Of a DNA stretch of 64,000 nt, positions 22,075-32,383 are shown one piece after another; position 1 is the stretch's first letter; the number at the start of each line of letters is the position of its first letter. This DNA comes from Molanna angustata (taxonomy: Eukaryota; Arthropoda; Insecta; Trichoptera; Molannidae), in NCBI GenBank assembly GCA_963576475.1, contig OY754990.1, positions 5,857,756 through 5,921,755 of the forward strand, given 5' to 3'. The position numbers were made by a program, and so were the translations under genes. The notes beneath the pieces were generated by a model. That model had not been told where the DNA came from and made no database searches. It saw only the letters and a program-made list of their open reading frames with translations.

Positions 22075-22750
22075 GTAAACATCAGGCTATTGATAGAATA
22101 GAGATTAAGTGATCTGGGGTTAATCCCCGACTAAGTACCAAAACTCGATCCTTTGTAGTCAAGTCTTACTTTTCAATTGGTTCATGTCGATGTCTATTTC
22201 AAAATGACGCATCGTTAAATCGGCGAAGTCTTCAAAATATTTATTTATTTATAAACAATTCAGAATAATAATAATGCAAAAGTGCAACAATATTACATTT
22301 GAATGTACGACTTAGGAAATTTTGAAAATGTTGGCACTTACAAAAATTCTCCCAGAGGATATTAATTAATTTATTTATTCGACATTACTTCTCAGGCAAC
22401 AAACAGGCACTATGTCAAATATTAATTTAACACGCACTTAATAACAAGTTGCTACATTCTGGAGACTTACGATATTATTAATGTATGAAACCAATGGGCT
22501 TATAGCCTGTTTTTAATGCTTAAATAAATAAATTAATTAGTTTATTGTCTCACAGATCCAGACTGAAAACACAATTAAAAACCGGGAATCGAATCCGTGA
22601 CTTTTGGATCAGCAGTCAGATACCTCACCAACAATTTGATACGAAAAATTGATTGCCTCCATGTAAACGTTGTGCTTTTTGCAAATATTATTATTTATTT
22701 ATTTATTACTTAAGTTCACACAATCACATAAATAGAATTTTGAAATACGG
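22075..22750. repeat. Intronic/intergenic stretch with SINE pieces
   Basis: 22370-22480 (GGCAACAAACAGGCACTATG, TTAATTTAACACGCAC) is shared with 41850-41945. 22545-22640 is a minus-oriented tRNA-type SINE (CTCACAGATCCAGACTGAAA, ACCGGGAATCGAATCC, CAGTCAGATACCTCACC). Together they probably represent one SINE-bearing element. Confidence 0.6.
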
Positions 22751-22754
22751 AGAC

Positions 22755-22862
22755 GTTACAAGTTAGAATAATAGAAGAGCGTGTATTAGACGATGCATGG
22801 ACGTGAACGAAGAGAGGAATTTATATCAAGAGATAGGATTCTTGCGTTCGGTTCTCTCTGCC
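22755..22862 (+). pseudogene. Short fragment of GTAT-family LINE C-terminus
   Basis: Reads NNRRACIRRCMDVNEERN and then LRSVLSAC, matching the last ~35 codons of the ORF at 58755-59429 (NNRRTCIRRCMNV, WRSVLSAY). Too short to function. Confidence 0.7.
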
Positions 22863-23440
22863 TGCTTCAAAAATGGAAATGGCTGATGGCATGTTATGGA
22901 TGTGTCAAGAAGAAAGAGTTAAAGACTTGAGAGGTGAGAAATGTTGACCAGTTTTCCAGGAAGTTCTGACCAGGCCAATCTACTACAAGATATTTATTTT
23001 GGATATCCAACAGTACAATGGAATATAATAACATAGTGTGATTAAGAACAATGGAAAAAAAACAGATGATTGACAACAGTACATAATAACAGGACATCAT
23101 ATCAAGTGATTTTTAAAGTTTTAGGTACATACAATTTTTAACAAATGAAAAAAACAAAATTATAGTATCATACCTAAAACATACAAGGAACAGTACAAAG
23201 AAGATTATATTCTAGAATCATAACATGGGATTCTAACGTACTTAAGGATTTACGAAAAAGGTGTTGCAACCATTATGGTGACAGATACATATATGCACCT
23301 ATATACTAGAGAGTGGAATGTTATCAGTGCAAAGTTGGCGCTTTATCGCAATTTTGAACGAGAGAAGAGATTGGGTATGAAAGAAGTCTCTGTTATTGAG
23401 CAGGTTGTTAAAATTGGAGGTGGCCCTGTTAGTAAAAAAG
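22863..23440. other. No gene recognised
   Basis: AT-rich sequence with only short ORFs. Confidence 0.5.
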
Positions 23441-23545
23441 TGTTTCCTGAGATGAGTGCAGACAGAGAGGCCTGGAGGAGAATTGTTCCGCGAACATCTC
23501 TTGAGGATCACGACCCTCAGTCGTGAGGAAAACGACGCTGTGAGA
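23440..23545 (+). pseudogene. LINE RT C-terminal fragment
   Basis: The end of the ORF reads SADREAWRRIVPRTSLEDHD and PQS-stop, followed by TGAGGAAAACGAC. The same ending occurs at 54375-54415 (WRRAIRVATD..PQS-stop, TGAGGAAAAGGACGA). The motif (aspartate-arginine, then tryptophan-arginine-arginine) is usual at the very end of RTE-like ORFs. Confidence 0.65.
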
Positions 23546-24317
23546 GAGATGAGGAGAACCTCCTCATTTTTAATTGGCTCCTTAGGTTGTATGTTCGTTA
23601 AAATCCCATTTAGAAGTAAAATAACGATTGCTTTTGTATTTAAGTTCTTCCATCCACTTGACTCTATATCTTCTTGATGCTTCGTAATTGTTCTAATCCC
23701 GTCTTCCTATCATTCGTCTTCCACAGCATCTAGTCATGGACCATCGCAAGACCGTTACATCGGTCTTTTGGTCTTGTAACTCAATCAGTTATCAATTATT
23801 CCATTAAAATTCTAAGATCTATTATTATAGGGGGCGCCTGTTGATAGGGTACCTATTTTTCAATTTGATATACCAACATTATTACTAATCAAATCGTTTT
23901 GAAAATAATAAATTAGATAGTTTGTGTATTAATAAAGACAAATATTCCTTGAATTTTTGATTATGTTTTGTATAAAGTCTCGTACAAAATTCATTTCATA
24001 CCATGATTATCAACGTTTATCTTATATTTTTTTAAAAACTATCAGGAATAGAGTAATATATTTTATTTTAAATTAAAAAATACAAAAATATCTGGAAAAA
24101 TATGTAGTGATGTTGCATTAATGCTTCAGGTTTAATAAAGGAACCTAAAAAACATTTATTTTTTATTGATAAACTTTTTAACATCTCAATAGACACGAAG
24201 TTAGGATATTATAGAATAACTAGGAACTCAAAGCACCTACAGGGCTTACGTCCTGTCATCGGCTGGTTTACGTGATGACTTTATGCGCTTGCGTTATGTT
24301 TGCGCAACTTTATACTG
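23546..24317. other. Non-coding with one dispersed-repeat copy
   Basis: 24165-24310 is a copy of the repeat at 18466 (CATCTCAATAGACACGAAGT, ACCTACAGGGCTTACGTCCT, CATCGGCTGGTTTACGTGAT). The rest shows nothing recognisable. Confidence 0.6.
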
Positions 24318-25095
24318 CTGAGATTGTAATTAATTGTGAGATTGTAGTTTTATCAACTAGTATAATGCTGAGATTGTATTCTGAAAGTTTCATCATAATG
24401 TGTGTGTGTACCTACTATGTATGGCGTAGTGACACTACTTTATCCATTATAGACTAAAGTACTCATTCGATAATTTTCAAATTACTATAACGTGTATATT
24501 TAATACTCGCCTAGACCCCATTGGATTTTGAAAGATATCTGAATAGTGCTTCTCAATTGTTGTGACTGACAAATATTTAAAATCGACTCCGAGCTCAAAA
24601 AACTTAAAATTAGATATTTTTATTTTCAAATTGCTAAATATGCACATCACTTTCACAAAATAGCTTTCAAGAATTATCATATTTCCATTATAAAATATTT
24701 AAATAAAAAATAATGTCACAAAGATTGGATTTATGACAGGTATTATGGCGGACATTGGGACCTGGTTGATCTGTTTGGTGTGAGCCCATATGTTTGTTGA
24801 GGTAATGATTGTGAGTGCAGAAAGTTGAGATTGTGTTCATATTTAGTGTGGAACGGGAACAATCACCTGGTTCATAATTGCATATAATTGTCAATAAAAA
24901 TTGTAAACTGCTAGCCCTAGAACAGGATTTCCTAGTTGGGCAGCAGTAATCTACTTATTGTTGTCATTATAAATATGGTGTGATAAAAGGTAAATAAAAA
25001 TAAATAAACTCATTTCATGAAAACGCTGAAAAATTTTCATACAAAATTTGAATGCTTTGTGGAGTGATTTGGTTGTGACAACCCCTTCGTTTATT
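24318..25095 (+). mobile_element. CTCCTCACTAAC MITE, split by a retroposon
   Basis: 24318-24717 and 25014-25095 join to give the MITE seen whole at 26213-26775 (shared ATGCTGAGATTGTATTCTGA, GACTAAAGTACTCATTCGAT, GATATCTGAATAGTGCTTCT, CTGAAAAATTTTCATACAAA). The split is an insertion at 24718-25013. Confidence 0.75.
24718..25013 (+). repeat. Retroposon with AAATAAATA tail
   Basis: Begins AAGATTGGATTTATGACAGG and ends GGTGTGATAAAAGGTAAATA plus an AAATA-type tail. Further copies: 27734-28085 and 60339-61625 (split). Shared core: GTGTGGAACGGGAACAATCA, AACTGCTAGCCCTA, CAGGATTTCC. No Pol III promoter boxes evident, so it may be a LINE 3' end rather than a SINE. Confidence 0.7.
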
Positions 25096-25544
25096 TATAA
25101 GTACCTATTTCTAGTTGTTGTTAGCGATGACCATGACCAAAGACTTTCATGATCCACCCCTTCAAACACCGCCATCATATATATTCCTGGGACAAGATCA
25201 GATTAAGTTATTCAGCAATAAAGATAAATCTCAAACTAGCTCCCCATTGCCCCCACCCGCACTCCCTCTCCTCCTCGCACCCCTCCCTCTCCTGGTAGGT
25301 TCTTGCATGGGTAGGTGGGTCCGGCCCCAGACACCCCAAGCCAAAAACGCTAAGTCCAATTGTGTTCAATTAAAGTATTACAGAAATAGACAATTAAGAA
25401 TGGCTGCAATGTTTTATAACGTACATACCAACTTTATGTTTTGGAATTTTCAAAACCTACCAACTGCACGGAACGAATTATAATGCAAACATATATTAAT
25501 TTCTTGTAAATTTCATAAATAAATCATAAATTTCACCTTAACTT
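25096..25544. other. No gene recognised
   Basis: A pyrimidine-rich stretch (25240-25300) gives ORF 25115-25483 (122 codons, low-complexity proline/leucine run). No domain and no splice context. Confidence 0.4.
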
Positions 25545-25864
25545 CAATGATTATCGAGAGTCACTTAAATATCATAGTTTTGATACGCTTGAATGTAGGA
25601 GAGTCTTACACGACCAATCGCTGCTGCATAAAATTTTGAACAATTCCATAGACTCGCCTGAACTTGTCAAACTAGTAGGTATCCATGTTCCAGGTAGAAT
25701 GGTTTGCAGACCTCAATTACTTCATGTAGAACGACAAGTAGAACGAATATCAGGAAAAATGCCACAATTACACGCATATGCAGCCAATATAACAATACAT
25801 TCTCAGCTGAGATAGACATATTCAACGCGAAATATTATAGATTTAGACATGATGTCCCTAGTTG
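25545..25864 (+). pseudogene. CR1/Jockey-like LINE C-terminus
   Basis: A plus frame reads ECRRVLHDQSLLHKILNNSI, DSPELVKLVGIHVPGR, then after a frameshift SAEIDIFNAKYYRF. This order (short RR-helix, HKILN, DSP.L, VP.R, and finally DIF....KFK) is the standard C-terminal region of CR1/Jockey-type ORF2, beyond the reverse transcriptase core. It runs into a GTAT/GT repeat that may have grown from its microsatellite-like tail. Frameshifted and truncated, so a relic. Confidence 0.65.
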
Positions 25865-25978
25865 TCGTATATGCGTGTATGTATGTATGTGTTTGTATGT
25901 ATGTGTGTGTGTATATGTGTGGATGGTGTGTAAGGGTGTGTGTGTGTGTGTGTGAGAGAGGGTGTGTTTGAGGGTGTG

Positions 25979-26034
<56 letters not shown>

Positions 26035-26060
26035 TGTGTGTGAGGGTGTGTATGAAGATG
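25865..26060. repeat. GT/GTAT microsatellite
   Basis: About 200 bp of GTAT, GT and GAGGGTGT repeats, including some 50 bp of uninterrupted GT. His/Thr-rich minus ORFs are shadows. Confidence 0.95.
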
Positions 26061-26212
26061 TGTGTATGAATATGTGATAATTTCAAAAGTCAATCGTTGT
26101 TTATAGTTTCAGAATTTCCGCCATTGTCAACCATGTCCTTCGTGTGGTAGACAGAATAAACCTCACAATACATTTTTATATCTTGACATAAATATACCTA
26201 TAAATTTCGAAG

Positions 26213-26775
26213 TATTTTTACTCCTCACTAACCCAACGGGAAATAGTGGAGAGTTATGATTTCGCAGTTTTTAAGGTTTTCTTATTGCATATTATCAAAT
26301 AGTATCATGCTGAGATTGTATTCTGAAAGTATCATCCCAATGTATCTGTGTGTGTGTGTGTGCTATGTACGACGTGTTTATTTTACTTTTTATCGATTAT
26401 AGACTAAAGTACTCATTCGATTATTTTCAAATTTTGCATATTTGTATATCTGATACTCAATTAGATCCCATTAGAGTTTGAAGGATATCTGAATAGTGCT
26501 TCTCAATTTGTTTAACTGTCAAATATTTCAAAATGACCCCAAGCTCAGGAAATTTAAAATATGAAATTTTTATTTTCAAATTGGTAAAAAGGCACATCAC
26601 TTTCATAAAATTGCATTAAAAGAGTTATCAAGTTTTTGTAATAAAATATTTAAATAAAAAATAATTTAACACACTCATTTCACGAAAATGCTGAATATTT
26701 TCCATACAAAATTTGAATACTTTTTAGAAATGACTCGTTAGTGAGGAGTATAGCGTTGGCCACAACCCACTCGTT
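26213..26775 (+). mobile_element. CTCCTCACTAAC MITE, most complete copy
   Basis: Left end TTTTTACTCCTCACTAACCC; near the right end CTCGTTAGTGAGGAG (26731-26746) is its inverse, followed by GTTGGCCACAACCCACTCG. No coding. Other copies: 24318-25095 (split), 44300-44600, 49206-58645 (split several times), 55248-55380, and fragments at 4436, 36829 and 48745. The exact outer ends and target duplication are not certain, because the sequence beyond GTGAGGAG is also conserved between copies. Confidence 0.75.
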
Positions 26776-27365
26776 TTTTTATATGAAAGATTATTAATAT
26801 ATTTTTTTAATTTTTTTACCAGATAGCGGGTTTTGTATCACAATCCAAGACGCCGTTCATTCAACAACTGGTGTATACCTTAAATGTTATTGTTTCCTGT
26901 AACCCCTATGATATATTGTATACCTAATGTTACTTGTCTGTCTGTCTGTATTTAAACCCCATATAGTCATTAATGCAATTGTCTCTAATGAATCCTACAC
27001 TATTACCTACTCTGTCTTATGAGCGTCATACCACATCATGCTCAATGTTTATTTCATTTATTTATTTATTTATTTACTATCACATAATATTTCTCCCTTG
27101 AGGTGAGATATTCACGAAAACGGCGCTATATAAATAATCCAAATTTATTTATTGCTGATGCCCATCTAGGATAACCTCTTCTAGGACTAGCAGTTTACAA
27201 TTTTACAGTGACAATACACTTGTACTGGATGAAGATAGTTTTCGCTCTAAATTTATTTATTTCTTTATTTATTGGTTAAAAGCAAGTTATATAGTCTACA
27301 CAATTCATAAAACAATCAATGTGACGTTGCTTTATTAGTGAACAAGTGAAAACTCCATGTATTAT
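26776..27365. other. No gene recognised
   Basis: AT-rich with TTTA microsatellite patches (27058-27074). GAAAACGGCGCTATATAAAT near 27116 resembles AAACGGCGCTATGTAAATTA near 30459, so an unclassified repeat end is shared. Confidence 0.45.
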
Positions 27366-27715
27366 TCACGCCAAATCCCTCGCGGGGTAGGCAGAGAGAA
27401 CCGAACGCCACTTATTTCTATCTCGACACACATTCATCGCCCAGTCAACATTCACACATCGTCTTATACATGTTCCTCTGTTGTTTATGATTCTGACATT
27501 TCCGTCTTTCAAAAAAATGCCGTTCACATGGAAAGAGTGTAAGATAAAGAAATATGTCATTAATAGAATGAAAGTGAACACATTGAGATGGTTTGGCCAC
27601 ATGGGGAGAATGAATGGGGAACGCCTGACGAAGAAAATATACACTGCGGACAGGAATGGAATGATAGGTCGTGGCCGCCCAAGGAAGGGATGGCACGTCC
27701 ATGTGAAGGGTATTT
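27366..27715 (-). pseudogene. GTAT-family LINE with 5' inversion (twin-priming structure)
   Basis: 27366-27531 is minus-oriented and holds the ORF end and 3' end (inverse of GGTTCTCTCTGCCTAC and of the NNRRTCIRRCMNV codons). From 27532 the orientation flips: 27532-27715 is plus and holds the piece that normally lies just upstream (ECKIKK, MKVNTLRWFGHMGRMN, GRGRPRKGWHVHV). The inverted piece ends at CCATGTGAAGGGTATTTT, and the minus piece begins at the same place in the element (CCATGTGAACGGCATTTT), so the two segments are contiguous in the parent with ~18 bp overlap. That is the signature of twin priming during target-primed reverse transcription. Plus ORF 27481-27750 and minus ORF 27366-28004 both cross the junction and are artefacts. 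Confidence 0.8.
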
Positions 27716-27733
27716 TTTTATTTATATCAATTA

Positions 27734-28085
27734 TCTTTCTATGGCTCTGAAATAAAAATCGCGTCAGAGAATGGTGGACTTTGGAATCTGGTTGATCTGT
27801 TTTGTGTGAGCCCATATGTTTGTCGAGGTAATGAAAGTGATTGCAGAAAGTTGAGATTGTGTACATATGTATTAAGTGTGGAACGGGAACAATCACCTGG
27901 TTCAAAATTGCATATAATTGTCGATAAAAATTGTAAACTGCTAGCCCTAGAACAGGATTTCCTTGTTGGGCAGCAGCAAAGACCTTATATACTAAAGTAT
28001 ACATTATTTGGGCAGCAGTAATCTACTTATTGTTGTCATTATAAATATGGTGTGATTAAAGGTAAATAAATAAATAAATAATAAT
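27734..28085 (+). repeat. Retroposon with AAATAAATA tail, second copy
   Basis: Starts TCTTTCTATGGCTCTGAAAT and ends with an AAATAAATAAATAAATAA tail. It contains a ~50-bp internal duplication (GGGCAGCAG twice, with AAGACCTTATATACTAAAGT between). Core shared with 24718 and 60339. Confidence 0.75.
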
Positions 28086-28099
28086 AATTACAAAAAATT

Positions 28100-28330
28100 A
28101 CAAATAATATATAATTGCTTCATGTCAGTTTTGTCAATACCCAGACCAAACATCGGAACATATCCTATGGGATTGCTGCCACCCAATTGTGTTCTTATAG
28201 ATCGGAGCTCCTCGTTGTTATCCGTGGGCCTCTTCAAGGTCCCATTGGTCACGCGGATTTTGTGACCTCGAAGAACAATTTTAAATCCTTTAAAAGTTTT
28301 GTCATAATTATGGCGCTTCACTATTGTTAG
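28100..28330 (+). pseudogene. Jockey/R1-like LINE C-terminal zinc-knuckle fragment
   Basis: One plus frame reads SCQFCQYPDQTSEHILWDCC, matching the C-x2-C..H-x4-C knuckle that follows the RT/RNase H part in Jockey- and R1-type ORF2. Another frame then gives GPLQGPIGHADFVTSKNNFK and FKSFVII, the usual sequence after the knuckle. The frame change and lack of the RT domain make it a relic. Confidence 0.6.
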
Positions 28331-28335
28331 ATAAC

Positions 28336-28640
28336 CAGCGAAATCAGGTCCAGAAGATTAGCTTGGATTCGACATGTTGTCAGGTGAAGAAAGAGCCACA
28401 AAACGTATTCTGCAAAATAACCCTGTAGGCAAGAGACTCCTGGGAAGACCAAGGCAGAGATCTGAACCACCCGCTCCGCATATGGGACCTCCACCCGCTC
28501 CGCATATGGGGACTGAAAACGGCACCTTCGCAGAAAGCTAGTAAGAATGACAAAGAATGCACAGCACGAAGAGTAGCTCTAGAAGCTCCTCTAGACTCGT
28601 GATCTCGGCACAATTGTGCAAAAAATAACACTCAACGTCG
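28336..28640 (+). pseudogene. LINE RT C-terminal fragment (KRILQNNPVGKR type)
   Basis: Reads RRLAWIRHVV, then EERATKRILQNNPVGKRLLG and RPRQR, like the region just before the end of RTE-like ORFs (RWFGHV..MxxxR..K.....GxRxRGRPRxRW). The next part is disrupted by a 23-bp direct duplication (CCACCCGCTCCGCATATGGG twice at 28468-28510). Confidence 0.6.
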
Positions 28641-29120
28641 ATGAAGATAATATTCACAGACATGGATTGTCGCGAGACTACTTCAAGCCTGTGACTGTAA
28701 AACTGGGCATCAGAGAGTTGACTTCGTGCTGAATGCTTGTGATGACTGGGAGTCCACTGCAGCTGACAGGAAGACTTAGAAAGCTATTGTTCAGGAGGCT
28801 AAAGCTCTACCGGAGTTGTATGGCCATCGGGAGTAAGTTAAGTAAGTAGGTACTATTGTTAGATTCCCAGTAGGTTGATTTTTTACAGAGATCTTGGACA
28901 TACCCCTGATGTTTCTTACTAAAAGATCTCGATTGTGAATCTAGAGGGCTCCATGAGCTACCTTTCGTGCTATGCATTTTTTTTTCTTTGTCGTTCACTT
29001 AGCGTTGTGTGAAGAGGCCGTTTACAGTCCCCGTATACAGAACGAGTGGTGGTGGGAGTAGCAATAATTAATTTACTAGTACATAAAAACACAAAGATAA
29101 GACAGCTGATTAAATCAAAG
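28641..29120. other. Decayed retroposon remains, no gene
   Basis: 28676-28850 could be the end of another LINE ORF (ADRKT, KAIVQEAKALPELYGHRE) but is full of stops. 28930-29060 (GAGGGCTCCATGAGCTACCT, TTTCGTGCTATGCAT) recurs at 62748-62840, marking a dispersed repeat. Confidence 0.4.
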
Positions 29121-29384
29121 TACTAGGAAAGATAGAAGGAGACAGTTTTCATGTACTAGGAAAGATAGAAGGAGACAGTTTTCATGTACTAGGAAAGATA
29201 GAAGGAGACAGTTTTCATGTACTAGGAAAGATAGAAGGAGACAGTTTTCATGTACTAGGAAAGATAGAAGGAGACAGTTTTCATGTACTAGGAAAGATAG
29301 GAGGAGACAGTTTTCATGTACTAGGAAAGATAGGAGGAGACAGTTTTCATGTACTAGGAAAGATAGGAGGAGACAGTTTTCCTA
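29121..29384. repeat. 33-bp minisatellite, eight units
   Basis: Eight perfect-length copies of TACTAGGAAAGATAGAAGGA plus GACAGTTTTCATG. Units 1-5 carry GATAGAAGG and units 6-8 carry GATAGGAGG, so the variants are grouped. Because 33 is a multiple of three the frame stays constant, but stop codons show that no protein is made from the plus strand (TAG in each unit). Confidence 0.95.
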
Positions 29385-30829
29385 AACGCACTGAGAGAGC
29401 TCGCAGAGATGTCGAGTGTATGTATGTATTAAAGAAATCATTGTAATGTACAACTTGCAAAACATAAAACGGGACATCTTTTACATAATGTTTTCTCATT
29501 GGTTAAGCAATAATCAATATTGTTTTTTATTTTATTAAAAATATAATTAGCGAGTAAGCTATATAATCGGGATCTGCCATCTGTGCAATGGACGGTCATT
29601 TATTTGTGATATATTTTGAACACAGAGAACATACACAGAGGGCAGATCTATGGTTTTGTGACATTCGTTTGATCTGTTGCAAAACGTAGAACATTAAGTT
29701 TCGTCGGCCGACACGGGTTGGATTTTGCGGCTCATATTTATCGCGTAGTTTTGGTGTTGTGTGAGCTGTATGTGAGCAGATCCTGCTCTGTCACATTATT
29801 GACAATCCTACCCCATTCCCGTGAGCGAGATTACTGATCGTCGTACCTGTTCCTGTGTTCCTGTGAAGATAGAAAGATACGTCCCAAGTAAGTGACTGTC
29901 TATATTTAACAGGTGGAATAACAGATCTCGATATATAGTACACTTACTAATAATAATCTTGGTTTGGAGTTATTGAGCTCCAAACCCACGGACAGCGGGA
30001 TATCTACACGCCTGCTCGTCCACTCATTTTAGCATTTTTCTCATTCTCTTCTTCTCAATCTAAGTTCAATGTCTGCAGGGACACTTCTTATGTTTTTTAC
30101 AAATTTTTCCATGGGGCCCTTGTTAGGCCAACGGGTTAAAAAAAAGAAAAAGACCATAATTATGTAATTCTACGATCTATGACACCACATCTGGCACCAC
30201 AATACATGCAAGAGCTGTGTCAGGAAAAAGAGCTATCTGGGAGGCATCTCACACACAGGTCTTCTGGGATCACAGAGTAACAACTCCCACAAGGAGTTGG
30301 ACAGAGCCAACAAAGACGCTTTCTATGATCGATGCTCTAGTATGTATGAGTGGTCCTATAAAGTAAGAGCACTTTCTCTAAAGGACTTAAAACAGCTTTG
30401 TTTCGTAGAGCAACATAAGACAGAATATAAGCGCCTTTGGAATGACCCTGAATCGTTAAACGGCGCTATGTAAATTATTTGTTGTTATTATTATTAAACG
30501 TTTCCTGAATCGCAAATCGAAAAATCGAAATTCCCCAAAAACGACGAAATCAAATACATAAATACATTTTGCCTTGTTTAAAGTACCAATTGTTTTTACC
30601 CTCGATTCACATAAAAGGGGATGTTCGAATTATTGCTTTTACTGTCCAGAAATGTAAACGTTTTATCCTGGGTTTATTGGGAGCTGACCATTAGTCTTAA
30701 CAAATTCATACAGCTATTGTGATAATAATTCTTTGTAACCGCATACCCAGTAAATTTGTTTACACACTATAGTAAATTTCAAAGGAAAGGCATGCTTAAA
30801 CCCCTTTTGAAAAATTGGAAAATTCAGAA
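29385..30829. other. No gene recognised
   Basis: Contains a perfect 9-bp hairpin at 29961-29986 (GGTTTGGAG..CTCCAAACC) and a segment (30160-30480) that looks like a decayed LINE 3' end closing with TTATTATTATTA. Neither supports a coding call. Confidence 0.4.
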
Positions 30830-30985
30830 TAAGGATATTAGACGGAATATGTAATTTACAAAGTTCGCGGTACACAATGGTATCGTCGTACCTACTCTAA
30901 TGTATGCTAGTGAGACTTGGACATGGCAGAAGACGCATGAATTTAAAATGAATTACATTCAATAACTCCGTGTAATTACGAACAT
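30830..30985 (+). pseudogene. GTAT-family LINE fragment
   Basis: Reads VHNGIVVPTLMYASETWTWQ and KTHEF, equal to the segment at 57930-58000 of the better copy (AIVVPTLTYASETWTWQKS). Stops on both sides. Confidence 0.7.
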
Positions 30986-31020
30986 TTTAACCAACAAAGA
31001 AAAAATGATCAATTTGTTAT

Positions 31021-31228
31021 AATACCTACCTAATAGTAATAAACACTCCCTTGCACCCTGCGCAAGTGACGAGATTATTGCCATCTATCAATTTCTTCTA
31101 ACTAACCTAAGTATCCAGCCCAGAGAAGGAATTTTAACGAGAGAAATTAATTAAAATATATTTCTCCCTTAATTCTGCTGGGGATCAAACCCAGGACACC
31201 CGCACAGAAACCAAACATTGCGCCTTAA
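31021..31228 (-). repeat. tRNA-derived SINE, nearly full length, inverted
   Basis: Minus strand: tRNA-like head with inverted B box GGGGATCAAACCCAGG near 31179 and ACAGAAACCAAAC, body, and 3' part with the inverse of GGGTGCAAGG and a TTATTA tail. It matches 2279-2500 over its whole length. Confidence 0.8.
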
Positions 31229-31413
31229 AAACAGGCCATCACTTATAAAACGAAAAATGCCGTATGGCGATACTTTCTTAATCAGCCTCTTCTTGGGTCC
31301 AGTATTGGACAAAGGCCTCCCGCTTGGACTTCCACTGGTCTCTACACCTGCCTACACCTACCTAAATTTCTTCACACCTATTTATTTATTTATATAATTC
31401 ATGCATATGTGTA

Positions 31414-31680
31414 CAAAGGCCTATACTCAGAAGTTAGAGAACAGACCAATAAAGCAGCCGCTAGTTCAGGATTTCTCAAAAATATCATCTGGCATAACAA
31501 ATATATAAGAACGGATAGTAAGGTCAGAATTTATAAGACATGTGTTAGATCAATCGTGACGTATGCGGTGGAGACAAGAGCCGGCACGATCAGAACCAAA
31601 AACCTCCTACGAACATCAAAAATGAAGGTTTTAAGGACTATCATAGGACAGAATTCGCAATGACGATTTTGGGCGGAACT
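31414..31680 (+). pseudogene. RTE-like LINE fragment (AAG-tailed family)
   Basis: The 84-codon frame reads YSEVREQTNKAAASSGFLK, SKVRIYKTCVRSIVTYAVET, NLLRTSKMKVLR. It corresponds to the segment just before the homologous end at 7134 (minus). The copy stops at IIGQNSQ and lacks the rest of the C-terminus and the tail, so it was cut after insertion. Confidence 0.75.
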
Positions 31681-31807
31681 GCGAGAGTATAAAAGTTTTG
31701 TAGGCCTATAATTTTCTATATTTTCTTAAATTTTAGGCACACTAAATGTTCTACTCCGAATTCTGAGTAAATCTATATTTAGAACATATATGCTGTGAAG
31801 ACTCTAT

Positions 31808-32383
31808 GGCCCGATATTACCGTCAGCCCTCAACTCATTGAGTTTGTTAAACTCAAGATTGAGGTTAATGGGAGATAAAATCCATTTCCGTATTACAGTG
31901 CAATATGACATGTCAGTTACTAAATCTTCAATTATTATAGACATATTTTACTTTTTCTTTGGTTATTATCTGTCAAATTTTAAATGACCTCAAATAATAC
32001 CAACTACAAAACGGGACGCTACGACTTGAAATACTATTGTTTTATTATCCAACATGGTAAATTAATTTTTTTTTTACCAAAATAATGCTTTTAAATGCCC
32101 ATGTTCGTTTCAATATGGCTGTCAGTTTGTTTTGTTGTGTGGCGCCACCGTCGATACAACCAACGCCTCTAGTGATAGAACACTGAAACTACACGCGTTG
32201 CCTAGCAAAATGACAGTTGACTCACCGTTAAGTAGGTACTTAATCCGTCAGAAACGTTGAGTTAAATATTTGTCATTTTAGTGACGTATTTGGGGGAAGA
32301 TTAGGCCTAAACGGACACTGTAATACGCTATATTTTTGTAAAACTTGAGTTAAGCTCTTAAACTGAGACTGTAATACCGGCCC
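31808..32383. mobile_element. GGCCC-TIR element, 576 bp, TAT duplication
   Basis: Left end GGCCCGATATTACCGTCAG; right end CTGTAATACCGGCCC, its inverse. TAT flanks both sides (31805-31807, 32384-32386). Internal sequence is related to the larger copy at 60487-61434 (CAGAAACGTTGAGTTAAAT; ATTTTAC..TTTGGTTATT..CTGTCAAATT). No coding capacity. The 3-bp duplication suggests PIF/Harbinger, but that is inference. Confidence 0.75.

Noticed and set aside
25803..26093. His/Thr-rich minus ORFs
   Set aside because: Translation of the GT microsatellite.
27366..28004. 212-codon minus ORF
   Set aside because: It runs through a twin-primed LINE and an unrelated retroposon in arbitrary frame.
29961..29986. 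Perfect 9-bp hairpin GGTTTGGAG..CTCCAAACC as an RNA gene or terminator
   Set aside because: Short inverted repeats are common by chance in 64 kb; no neighbouring gene needs it.
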